Below, in pieces: positions 47,661 to 58,239 of a stretch of 64,000 nt of DNA. The position numbers were made by a program, and so were the translations under genes. The notes beneath the pieces are model-generated. The model searched no databases. It saw only the letters and a program-made list of their open reading frames with translations, and was not told the DNA's origin. Origin of the DNA: Congeria kusceri (Eukaryota > Mollusca > Bivalvia > Myida > Dreissenidae). Within the stretch, counting starts at the first letter, position 1, and every line of letters starts with the position of its first letter. The stretch covers positions 72,988,974-73,052,973 of the forward strand of contig CM051025.1 in the NCBI GenBank assembly GCA_027627225.1, given 5' to 3'.

Positions 47661-50600
47661 GTGATGTTGGACTATGTCATAAAGTATGCAGAGAAAGTGC
47701 AGTCCGAAAGTAAAGGAAATGATGTAACGAAAGATAAAAAAGGAATGGAAGTGTCAGAAAAGAAAAGAAATGAACAGACTGAAAGTGGCATGAGTGAAAC
47801 ATCAGTAGGTGAATCAACTTCTGAGGTACAAGAAAAAGGTTCTTCACATACAGTTTTGGCTAAAGATGGAGATGATCTATTTGAGAAAGATGGTACTACT
47901 AAATCAGACTCTATGAACATTGTTTCTGGTCCATCTTCTGAAAAGAGTGGCATTTTTCCAGAAAAGTCAAACAAAATTTCAAACCTCAAAAGAAAACTGA
48001 TATCTGAGGATATGGACACAAGTGATTCCCAGATAGCCAAAAAAGGTTGTGCAGAAAAGTTGGAAAATAACCCAAAGAATGAAAAGCAAAGATTTCCAGC
48101 ACAAGTTAAAAAGGATGATAAGCAAAATAAGGACAAGGTTAAAGAACAGGATGATTTCAACCACAAACTGCAGGACCTTAAAAAAACTAGAGAAATAAAA
48201 AGTGGAGAAAAGGTGACATTAGAAACAAACAAATGTGAAGAAGGTATTACAAATAGTGAAGCGCAAAAGCTGTCAGATTTAATAAATAATGTGGCTTCAG
48301 GTCAACAGAAGAACAAAACCAAAGGTAAGAAGCCTCTGGAACAAGATAATGTTGTTGTAGAGGAAACAATTACAGAACAACCAGGTACCAGTGAAGTTAA
48401 AGATGTCGTTACACTAAGCACTACAAATGAAACGGAGACACCAAACAATAATTCAGTGACAAATCGTCCAGATGTACTTTTACCACATGTTGGTAATGCG
48501 GATGACAGCAAAACTAGAATCAAAGAATTACAGAAAGAAAACATGGAAAGCATAGTGTCAGACAGGAATGAATGTTCTAATGATAAAAATAAATCAAATG
48601 TTCAATGTTCTGGAACTGATTCCAAGGTTCCAGTGAGAGAACAAATTCAAAAAAGTGCAACTGGAGCTCAACAAAACGCAGACATTTACAGTAATGTTGG
48701 AGCCAAAGTTGTTAATATTTCTGCCACACATAAAATGACTTGGGTTAGATTTCATCAGAAAGTTGTAACAAGACTTATTTCTCCGAGTGGAACATTTTTT
48801 ATCATGTCAGAAATACTAAGAAGGTGCTTCCGGATTCAAGAACCTAACAAAAACATAAAAATTCAAAGTATTCTAATCCTGAAAACCAAAGAGCTGAAGA
48901 TACCAGACTTAAATTTGGAAGAAACATTCTACGGAACTGTTGTAAAGAACCTGATTGAGCGGAAAGTGATCAAAACTGTTCCGAAAACATTCTCAGTTAT
49001 TCGTGAAGAAGATGCAAATAGGCTGTTTCACTATGTGTGCGAGTCAAAATACTGCGGAGATGGCTGTATAATGCCTTGGTTGGCATCAAAGACCAAACGG
49101 CCCGCAAAAGAGCAACCGGTCAATCAAAAATCACAGACAGAAGTAAAAACTGAAGTAAAAACTCCAGACAGAAATATATTCAAGTCAGTGCAAATGTGTA
49201 AGGGACCAGAAGTGATCGATCTATGCTCTGATGATGAAGATGGGTACAAAAGTGATACAACTATACCTTACATAGATGGGGAAGCAAGTAATAGACTTAA
49301 AGAATTGGAAACACAATCAAATGTGAAATCACAACCAAATCATGGGACTTGTGCAAACATTTGCAATAGTCATCAATCTAAGCTTATTGCCAATGAAAAC
49401 CAAGTTCGAACAGAAACACATTCAGAAATTCAAAGCCCAGTTCTGGTAGCAAACTATTCAGTTACTGAAAAACACATTTCCACTAAGGAAGTGGCAAAAG
49501 ATGTTAATTCGGAACAAATGCACAATCTTGTAAGTCATGAATCAAATAATGAAGTTGAGTCGCCTACATGTAAAACAAGAAGCAATGAAAAACAAAACAA
49601 AAAAGATTCTGAAGTGGTTTCTTACGAAAATGTGCATCTAGAAACAGTGGTAGTTCTAGCTGAAAATGATCAAGAAATGGGTAAAACTGATGCAGCTGAA
49701 AAACAGGCAGATGCTAATGAGATTCCGTTAAATGTACAAAAAGAAAACATCGATGGATCGGAAATTCAGAATGATTTCGACAAGGAATTTGATACTGGCA
49801 GTATTGAATGCAGTCTACAACAGATAGACGAAGATATAATTCTACAATCTTTACCCAGCGATATGCCAGATGTTGTTAATTCGCCTGCAAAAAAATTAGA
49901 TACTGCTAAGAGAGAACAAGTTTGCAAGGTGGTAGATGATGAGACTAACAAACTTCCATCATCAGCTATTGAAGAAATTGAGGCAACAGCTAGCATTCAA
50001 AATGATGAAAAGAAAATTGTTACAGCTAAAAAAATGGGAACTGTTCCTGCATTGCCCTCCAATTTTATTGCAGTTGCTCACAAGCAACTTCAGGATTTGA
50101 TTCGTATTGCAAATGGCGACAAGAAGTTACAACTCGAAAAAGGAAATGCTGTTGAAGTTAATCAGGATATAAATAGCTCAAGCAGAAATATGATTGTTGA
50201 TACAAGTGATGAAGATGATATTGTTTTAATAGACACAGATTTTGAGGATGCCATGAACACATCATGTGACTCTCAGGAAAAAATCAAAAATGAAGAAGAT
50301 GTGGACACAGTGGTAGGTGAAGCTTCAGAAATACAAGAGGAGAGGCAAGAACCTGATGTTGATACTGTAAACCAGGTACAGATCGAGAGTGTTACTAGTC
50401 TGGCAAATACTGATATATATTTTGATGGCCTTCTGAAATATGCGCTTAAAAGTTTAGATATGGAGCATTGTGTCAAATATGGGGATGATGTGCTTGTAAA
50501 TAAACCTGTTAATTATAATGAGTGTACAAGACTTAGTTCATTTGGACAGTTTGAGTGTTCTTTTGGACAGCAAAAGAATAATGATTCTCATGCAGTTACC

Positions 50601-51282
50601 ATTGACAATTTTGGCAAAAGTAACACTGGTGGTTTTGACAAGAAATTGGATAAAAATGAAAAGCTGCACAATGGCAGTGAAAATTATCTTGAATCTGAAC
50701 AAAGTCACTTGTTCGATCAAGATGACCTACTTAATATTTCTCATGAAAAAGAGAAAACTTTGTTGGATGAGAGAAAAATGGATTGTGAAATAGGTAATGT
50801 TAAAATTGTCAAGAATGCAGAGTATTATCTGCCAGAACTAGAAAATGTGAGTGACAATGAGGTGTACAATGAACAAGATAATCATTCAAACGTTCTTGTA
50901 GAAAACGGTAACAAATCTTGTGCTATACATAAAACAAATAGGGTACCCTTGTGTTCTAAAGACCTTAAAACAGTTGAAGTTGAAAAACTGAACGAACAGG
51001 ATGTTACCTACAAGAACAAAAAAGATGAAACAGAAGAGCTGATTCCCCCAGAACGTAAAAGAAACTCGGATGTTTCGTCATGCCTGATGCATGATGTCAG
51101 TGATGATACGGACGATGAAATGATGTCTTATAGAAGACTAGACCTCAGTTTAGAAAAGGAGAATAGAAAGACAGTATTCCCTAGTAATGCTAGAGCAAAA
51201 CTGGATTCTGCACAAGAACAACTGCAGAAAATGATCCAGGAAGCAAATCTTGCAAGAGGAGATGGCTTGAAGTCTGTTTATG
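47661..51282 (+). CDS. Exon 7: large acidic/Lys-rich region with SUMO-interaction-like motifs
   Basis: A 3,622-nt exon, residues 995-2202. The acceptor is TTCTCTTTAAG (phase 0) and the donor TTTATG|GTAAGAAA (phase 1). It is mostly charged, Glu/Lys/Asn/Ser-rich and predicted by eye to be disordered. Exceptions: (1) residues about 1351-1460, rich in Trp, Phe, Ile, Leu and Cys, starting HKMTWVRFHQKVVTRLI and ending VCESKYCGDGC, which look like a folded domain, perhaps winged-helix-like (inference only); (2) EVIDLCSDDED at 1511-1521 and DDIVLIDTD at 1846-1854, each a hydrophobic core beside acidic residues, the usual form of a SUMO-interaction motif; (3) two related helices at about 1793-1814 and 2168-2194. 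No enzyme motif or zinc finger is apparent. SIM-bearing disordered proteins often work in nuclear bodies or SUMO pathways, but I cannot assign a family. Confidence 0.9.
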
Positions 51283-51628
51283 GTAAGAAATGGTATATAT
51301 ATTGCTTTGTTATTGTCAGTAAAATGTTTCCTTTTTGAAGCTCTCTCAGATTTCCAGATCCAACTACAAGCAATTGTAATGGTTTCCCATCGTTATTCTA
51401 CTTAAATCACGCTACAACATCTACATTATATCTGTCAATAACATTCAGAAAATGCATTTAAACACTACTTTAAGTCTTTTGCAAGGGATATACCCCTTTA
51501 AGGTGAAGAATGACCTATGTATTATTGAGGGCACCCAAGCTATGTCAATATGTGATTACAAATAAGTGTATTTTATACAAAAAATTTAACATGCTGGTGG
51601 CATCAATGAATTGTTCCCTCTTTTCTAG

Positions 51629-51718
51629 ATGAGGCCACACAGTTTTCCGGGCCATTGAGTCACTGGACTGCGGTGATACTGGATAATACCCTGACAGCTG
51701 ATGTCCTTGATGACAGAG
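51629..51718 (+). CDS. Exon 8 of the large nuclear-protein gene
   Basis: A 90-nt exon with a good acceptor (CCCTCTTTTCTAG) and donor GACAGAG|GTATGT, phase 1 at both ends. It encodes DEATQFSGPLSHWTAVILDN and then TLTADVLDD, a compact amphipathic stretch with Trp and Ile that contrasts with the charged region before it. Likely part of a small folded C-terminal element together with exon 9. Confidence 0.8.
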
Positions 51719-51974
51719 GTATGTGGTATATTTGCTCTGCCAAGTCGAGTTGTTGAATATATAATCATTTTACATTTATTCAATCATGTTGCTGCAAAGA
51801 ATAGAAATGTATTAAACAAACAACAGGCAACGTATGAATAAGAATTTGTTCATGTTTGTTCCAGATTTGTATGTTAAAAATAAATTGTTGTTTAGTTTTT
51901 GCTTAAAATAATAAAAAAAGTGTAGCAGGAGTTTCAACAAGTTTACATGTAGCATCAAATCTTCTTCACGCCAA

Positions 51975-52625
51975 ATACCGTATTTACCCTAAGTAATGGA
52001 CAATTAAATATAATTAAAAATTGTATTGTCCGCTTATTGCCCCCCAATAAAGTTGTCAATTGCTTTACAAACATAATGCAACAATAACACGGTTCAGTGA
52101 CTCCATTTATGCACTCTGACCTGTGGGTCGCTTATGGTATCAAAAATCAATACTGTCAACAGACAGACGCTGGCCGCTTACGTCTGGCTCGCAGTACATT
52201 CTCGTATTGGATATAAATGGACAAAATGTTGTTGCCAGGTAAAATCGCCACTTCTGAACTTTTGTCGCCACTTTCGCAAATTTGTCGCATTTGGCGACAG
52301 TGGTGATCGACAGCGAAACCCCTGGCACCACGTGTCAACTACATGTAAACATACCCCTGATGGTGTACATTATGTTGTATTGATAAGCAAGTGCAATATA
52401 CTGTGTCACAAGTCACTATGCATCCAGCATACTGGCAGGGCATTGAATGTTCATACAGTAACAAAATAATGTGTTATTTTTGTGTCCCAATATTTAGGGA
52501 CAGGAAATAATTCAACTTTCAAATGTGTCCCAATATTTAGGGGAACAAAAAATATTAATTTTTCCAAAAATTAGGGATGTCCCAATATTTAGCGTGTCCC
52601 AATACCTATGGTAATTACGGTAAGT
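51975..52625. mobile_element. TIR element in intron 8, TACCGTATTTACCC type
   Basis: Left TACCGTATTTACCCTAAGTA and, reversed from the right, TACCGTAATTACCATAGGTA. The right half carries four TGTCCCAATATTTAG motifs. It contains a copy of the TTTGTCGCATTTGGCGACA repeat (about 52235-52345). No coding sequence. Confidence 0.6.
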
Positions 52626-52970
52626 AAACACACAAATAACTTAAAACTAAATAAAATATATTGATATTTGAAAAACATTAAACAGTATCTTGCACTCTGT
52701 TACCAGAAACTTATCCAGAAACTTACCTCATATCATGTTCTTTTATAGTGTGTCTTTGACTGCTTTTGCTGCAAAAGTGTGATTTATGTTTATTTTGTCT
52801 ATTTATTGTATGGTTTTCTTTTTAATGTGTAGCATACAACACCAAACCTGGTGCATTGCATATTTTATTCATTATATTTTGAGGGTTGAACGCCAAAAGG
52901 TACTAACTGCTATTGATTTCAATGGCAGTTGGTGCCTTCTGGTTGTCAACCCTCGATTTGTTGGTTTCAG

Positions 52971-53038
52971 ACATGATTTCAGCCGAGTGTGCTCAGTTGA
53001 TTAAGCAGTCTGGATTCCTTGCCAAACTGTTCACCTAG
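52971..53038 (+). CDS. Exon 9: terminal coding exon
   Basis: Acceptor TTGTTGGTTTCAG before 52971. Joined in phase 1 to exon 8 it reads DMISAECAQLIKQSGFLAKL, then FT and a TAG stop at 53036-53038. The matching phase, the good acceptor, the helix-like composition and the immediate stop make this the preferred last exon over a rival candidate at 58489. About 1.7 kb of AT-rich sequence follows, with AATAAA at 54726 and 54751, so a long 3' UTR is possible. Confidence 0.7.
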
Positions 53039-54290
53039 CCTCTAGAATTGAATATTATCTACAATCATAAACATTTCTCATGAAAATGAGTCTGTTAAGA
53101 ATTGGAGAATTTACATGTGTTGTCATATTTGAAATGCAATAAGGGTTGGTGGTGATGAACCTTTAGTTTATTTATCATTTACATTGATAGCAATAAGGCG
53201 GATGTAGGCATACATACTTGTCAGTCACTATGCCCACTTAAGACTTTATATATACAGTGTTGTATTAAATACACTTAAATATCTACTTGGCATGTTAAAC
53301 TCACTTGTGATCCAGCCACTGTCTGTCAAGTTAAATGTCAAATTTGACCTCTGTCCTGTAAAATGTCATGTAAAACATCAATATTGGTCTTACCTGTTTT
53401 AAACAATGTCTAAATAATGCAGGTAGAAAGATATTGAAATTATAACTCGTTGCCTTGTTAAATAATATATATATGTAGCATAACATGTTCATGCCGTTTT
53501 TGTGAAAATTAACTCATGATTATTTGTACACTTACCAGTAATATAAATATCATCTTATGCAAAGAGAACATTTATGTTATTTAAAGATATGCAAGTTATT
53601 TTGTGAACTTTTGGTTATCTCTTTACTTGCCAGTGCTATAAATGTCATGTTAAGCAAAGACAACAGGTACGTTATTCAAAGGTATCAAGTTATCTTATCA
53701 GTAAAATTCTTCAACATTTTCTATCACTAAAAAGGAAACACCTGGTAATCAATTATTAGTAATGTCCATTAATGTCAATTTTGACATGTAATGCTTTTAG
53801 TTAATTTTGGTTTTTGATTTTATTTGTACAAAATGTATATATTTGTGATATACAGTTGTATTTGTTAACCCTCTATGCAAACCATGTTTACTGGTTTATG
53901 GTGTATACTTTTGTTAGATGATACTTCATGTCTTGGTAATAATTACCTGCCACTAACTGCTGTTTAATGAATACATGTAGATATTTTTTTACATGTTTGA
54001 TATATTTTTTTTATAAAGAATGGATCAGATTGTTAAACAATCCATTGTTTTAGAAAATTTACACGTCATAGTATTAAGAATTGATATCAAAGTTTGATTG
54101 GTATTATTTTTTCTTTGTTTCTTTTGTTGTGATTTTTGTATGAAAATCAGAAACTTACCAATGTTTGGTATAAGTTTGTTTCCATAATTTACACATTCAT
54201 GTTTATCATATTTGGCTATAAAATATAAACACTTCTACATGTAAATACACTTAAAACTCATGTTTGCATAGGCATATGTATAATATTATA
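53039..54290 (+). other. Probable 3' UTR or intergenic sequence
   Basis: AT-rich sequence following the TAG stop, with no open frame, splice pair or repeat I can identify. It could belong to a long 3' UTR ending near 54.75 kb, in which case the MITE at 54.29-54.55 kb would be transcribed. Confidence 0.4.
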
Positions 54291-54554
54291 TGAGGCGTTG
54301 CATGGGAAAACTGGGCTTAATGTATGTGCATAACGTGTCGTCCCAAATAGACTGTGCAGTCCACACAGGCTAATCCAGGATGGCACTTATTGCCAGCAGT
54401 GGTTTTATGTTTAGAAAAGACTTCCTTGAAACAGAAAATACCAAAACAAGCGAAAAGAGTAATCCCGGATTAGCCTGCATGGACTGCACAGGTTAATTCG
54501 GGACTACACTTTACGCATATGCATTAAACCCGGGTTTCCCATGGCACGCCTCAT
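54291..54554. mobile_element. Palindromic MITE (CACAGGCTAATCC family), copy 4
   Basis: TGAGGCGTTGCATGGGAAAA ... CAGTCCACACAGGCTAATCC ... GCATGGACTGCACAGG ... AAACCCGGGTTTCCCATGGC, ending ACGCCTCA. Full order of the family. Confidence 0.9.
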
Positions 54555-54725
54555 TTGTTCAATGTTCATATGCATATCAGGGAGCAAACCAACGTGTGTG
54601 TCTGTTTAAAGATGCATTTTGTTGTTACTGTATATGTTTGTAACATTGTATGTGAATTCTTTTAAAGTTCATTATCATCAAATTGTTCCAGTAAAATTAA
54701 TGAGATCATATATGTCTTTGCATTA

Positions 54726-54756
54726 AATAAACACTATTACAAACATCGGAAATAAA
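54726..54756 (+). promoter_or_regulatory. Candidate polyadenylation signals
   Basis: Two AATAAA hexamers (54726-54731 and 54751-54756) are about 1.7 kb after the stop of the large gene and just upstream of a tandem-core repeat. They are plausible as the gene's 3' end, but the genome is AT-rich and such hexamers are common by chance. Confidence 0.3.
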
Positions 54757-54779
54757 TGGTGCAGTCAAGGATATAATTA

Positions 54780-55263
54780 TGCCTCCCATCAAGATGGCGA
54801 GGTATACTGGTTTGCTAATGTTGTCGGTCAGTCAGTATACCAATTTTGTTTCCGACCAACAGTTTTTATCTCATCTTCACCAAACTTCCTGAAAATGTCT
54901 TTTTGCACAATATCTCGGCCAAGTGTGATGATCAGCCAAATGGCCCCACAAATTGTGGAGTTATGGCCCTAAAATTCTTTAAAATTGGCCATTTTAGCCG
55001 TTTCCATTCTCTAAGTCCAACAGTTTTTTCTGATCTTCACCAAACTTCTTGAAAATCTTTGTTGGCACAATATCACGGCCAAATTTGATGATCAGCCAAA
55101 TCATCGCAGGAATTGTAGAGTTATGGCCCTTGAATTATGTAAAATTGGCCTTATCGGCTCTCTATAAGTTCAACAGTTTTCATCCTGATTTTCACCAAAC
55201 TTGGTATTTGAAAGACTGATTTTACTAGAAGGGGCATACCTGTTTTACAAACAGCTCTTGTTA
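54780..55263 (+). repeat. Tandem-core (pearl/HINE-like) element, about 155-bp units
   Basis: Starts TATGCCTCCCATCAAGATGG, GCGAGGTATA and GTCGGTCAGTCAGT; units with CAACAGTTTT, TGATCTTCACCAAACTT, GCACAATATC, GATGATCAGCCAAAT and AGTTATGGCCCT; ends GGGGCATACCTGTTTTACAA, ACAGCTCTTGTT. Confidence 0.8.
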
Positions 55264-55507
55264 TATTTTGTATTGATATTGAGCTATCAGAATTAAGTTC
55301 ACAATTTAATATATTTTAATAACTAAAAGTAAATACAAAATTGTGTGTACATGACTATTTTGTAAGTAAAAATCCTATGCATTTTCAGTTATTCACAAGC
55401 AAATTTGCGTTCTTTATAAAAACTATGCATGATCTTTATAAGTAATATGCGGAAAGTAAAAGAAAATACATAACCTATGTATAAACATGTAGTATGGATT
55501 AGCATAT

Positions 55508-56903
55508 TATTATGCCCCTGTTCGAAGAAGTGGGGGTATATTGCTTTGCACCTGTCGGTCGATCGATCGGATGGTCGGTCTGGACCATATGTTTCCGCAC
55601 GATATCTAGAGAACGCTTTGACCTACGATCATGGAAGTTGGTATGCTGGTTACTTGGGAGGAAAGGAAGACGCCTATAAATTTTGAGGTCAACAGGTCAA
55701 AGGTCAAGGTCACCATTGCTAAAAATAGAAAAACGGTTTCCGCTCAATAACTTGAGAACGCATCGAGATATTTTAATGAAACTTTATACATAGATACCTT
55801 ATATCGAGCCCTCGCTGCGGATTGCATATTGGGTGGGTGGGGTGAAGGTCAAGGTACCGTTACTAAAAGTAGAAAAACAGTTTCCGCTCAATAACTTGAG
55901 AACGCACCGAGATATTTCAATTAAACTTCATACATAGATACCTTATATTGAGACCTCGCTTGGGATTGCATATGGGGTGGGTGGGGTCAAGGTCACTGTT
56001 ACTAAAAAAAGAAAAGGTCTGTCCGTAGACCATTTCGTTTCCGCACGATATCTAGAGAACGCTTTGACCTACGATCATGAAAGTTGGTATGCTGGTTACT
56101 TGGGAGGAAAGGAAGACGCCTATAAATTTTGAGGTCAGAGTTCAAGGTCACAGTTGCTAAAAATAGAAAAACGGTTTCCGCTCAATAACTTGAGAACGCA
56201 TCAATATATTTTAATGAAACTTTTACATAGATACCTTATATGGAGACCTCGCTTGGGATTGCATATGGGATGGGTGGGGTCAAGGTCACCATTACTAAAA
56301 ATAGAACAACGGTGTCCGCTCAATAAATTGAGAACGCATCGAGATATTTTAATGAAACTTCATATATAGATACCTTATATTGAGACCTCGCTTGGGATTG
56401 CATATGGGGTGGGTGTGAGCAAGGTCACCATTACTAAAAATAGAAAACACGGTTTCAGCACAATAACATGACAACGCATTGAGATATTTTAATGAAACTT
56501 CATACATATATACCTTATATCGAGACCTCGCTTGGGATTGCATATGGGGTGGGTGGGGTCAAGGTCACCATTGCTAAAAATAGAACAACGGTGTCCACTG
56601 AATAACTTGAGAACGCATCGAGATATTTTAATGAAACTTCATACATAGATACCTTATATATCTCTTGGGATTTCATATGGGGTGGGTGGGATCAAGGTCA
56701 AGGTCACCATACTAAAAATAGAAAAACGGTTTCCGCTCAATAACTTGAGAACGCATCGAGATATTTTAATGAAACTTCATACATAGATACCATATATTGA
56801 GACCTCGCTTGGGATTGCATATTAAAAAAAAATCGTACCAATTGCACATATTCACAACTTCACAAGTCGGGGGGCATACATGTTTTACAAACATCTCTTG
56901 TTA
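55508..56903 (+). repeat. Tandem-core (pearl/HINE-like) element, about 143-bp units, with internal duplication
   Basis: Starts TTATGCCCCTGTTCGAAGAA with a GTCGGTCGATCGATCGG microsatellite; about seven units with CGCTCAATAACTTGAGAACG, CATCGAGATATTTTAATGAA and ACTTCATACATAGATACCTT. The head segment (TTTCCGCACGATATCTAGAG ... GGAAAGGAAGACGCC) occurs twice, at about 55590 and 56038. Ends GGGGGGCATACATGTTTTAC, AAACATCTCTTGTT. Confidence 0.85.
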
Positions 56904-56911
56904 TGGTATGT

Positions 56912-58238
56912 TTTAGCTGACCTGAGAACCAAGTGCTTAGTGAGCTATTGGTATAGGGGGACTGTTATGCGTCGTCCATACTTTGTCAACAATTGGCTTG
57001 TGGCTTGAGACTTCAATTTTCAATTATACTTGACCTAGCTAGCACAGTTTGTGTATGACCATAAAAATTCGGACCAGGAACACTAGAGTTTTTAGTAGCC
57101 CCTTTTTCATGAGAAAAACTGCAAAATGGACTTTGTGCAATGTACAGACTTCATTTTTCATGTGATCATGACCCAACTTACACATCTTGTTTACAACCAT
57201 TAGATTTTGAAATAGTGAGAAATGGCCTAGAATGGGTTACAAACACCAGAGTTATAGCTCCTTGTTGTGGTGAAAGAATGTACTCCATGGAGGATAGAGA
57301 CTTCATTTTTTTTCTTAATCAAACTTGCACTGTTTGTGTATTATAAGGTCTCAGTCGAAGTAGAACATGGGCCAGGTCAGACCAGAGTGATTGACCCTTG
57401 TTTGTGAAAAGAATCCATAATTTGTCAGCAGTTGGATATCAGTCTCAATAGAAAATTAACTTTTCATTCATATGTTGACTAAACTTTAACAGTTTGTGTA
57501 TGACCAAAAGATTACAGCTGAGTTCAGTGATAGGCTAGATAGAACCAGGAGAGTAGAGTTATTGCCCCATTTTTAGATTGATTTTTCGAAGAAAAGGCAA
57601 GCTATTCTACTTGCCTTGGCATCCGGGCTCGGTTAAAAGATTTTCGGTAAGCTAGTTTCTCAGGAATGGCTTGATGGATTTTATTCAAACTTCACACACT
57701 CATTCCCCATATTAAAATCAACCCATAGGCCAATATTGATAACTCTAGTTTGAAATTTGTATTAATTATAGGCCTTTTTACATTTAGAAATTTTACATTC
57801 CCGCAGGTGATGTGGCGGCATCAACTTATGATTTCCACTCTTTAACTTAAGAACAGATCTTCATACATAGATACCCTAAAGCAATACTTTACTTGGGATT
57901 GCATTTAGGGTGGGTTGTGTGGTGTCAAGGTCATTGTCACTGTTACTAAAAATAGAAAAAATTAACAGTTTCTGTTCATTAACTTGAGAACAAATTGAAA
58001 CATTTTAATGAAACTCAATTTATAGATACGGTACAGCAAGAGATTGCATATGAGGTAGGTGGGGTCAAGGTCACTGTTTTGAAAATTAGATAAAAAAGGT
58101 TTCCACGCAATAATTCAAGAACGAAATAAACTATTTAATTGGCTCCTACTATCCAAACAATTCGTTCTAGAAAAAAAAGCAAGTTACTCTGACAAGTACA
58201 AGAAAAGTCGAGCGTGTTGTCCTCCGGCAGCTCTTGTT
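56912..58238 (+). repeat. Composite tandem-core elements
   Basis: Starts TTTAGCTGACCTGAGAACCA. The first part (to about 57560) uses units related to those at 22.4-24.5 kb (AGACTTCATTTTTCATG, ACAGTTTGTGTATGACC, AGAGTTATTGCCCC). The second part (about 57575-58238) uses units like 55.5-56.9 kb and ends CCTCCGGCAGCTCTTGTTAT. Probably one element inserted next to or into another. Confidence 0.7.
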
Positions 58239-58239
58239 A

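Larger units (their letters stand above)
36275..53038 (+). other. Gene model: nine-exon gene for a very large, mostly disordered, probably nuclear protein
   Basis: Nine exons join with consistent phases: 36275-36456, 36697-36771, 37214-37279, 37591-39951, 42717-42800, 44411-44661, 47661-51282, 51629-51718 and 52971-53038. All introns are GT-AG. From the ATG at 36312 the joined length is 6,762 nt, exactly 2,254 codons including a terminal TAG, with no internal stop. Seven of the eight joins are phase 1; only that between exons 6 and 7 is phase 0. Seen in the protein: Gln/Pro-rich N-terminus (about residues 100-175), basic cluster (about 843-870), RG-rich segment (about 875-920), helical block (about 951-1012), an ordered-looking block (about 1351-1460), two hydrophobic-acidic motifs (1511-1521 and 1846-1853) and a short C-terminus. 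I infer a nuclear scaffold or regulator that may bind SUMO and nucleic acid. I do not recognise the family. The reading frame is open upstream of the ATG to the splice acceptor, so a further 5' coding exon is possible. Confidence 0.85.

Noticed and set aside
47672..48232. Minus-strand open frame of 186 codons
   Set aside because: It is the opposite-strand shadow of exon 7, caused by its Glu/Lys-rich codons.
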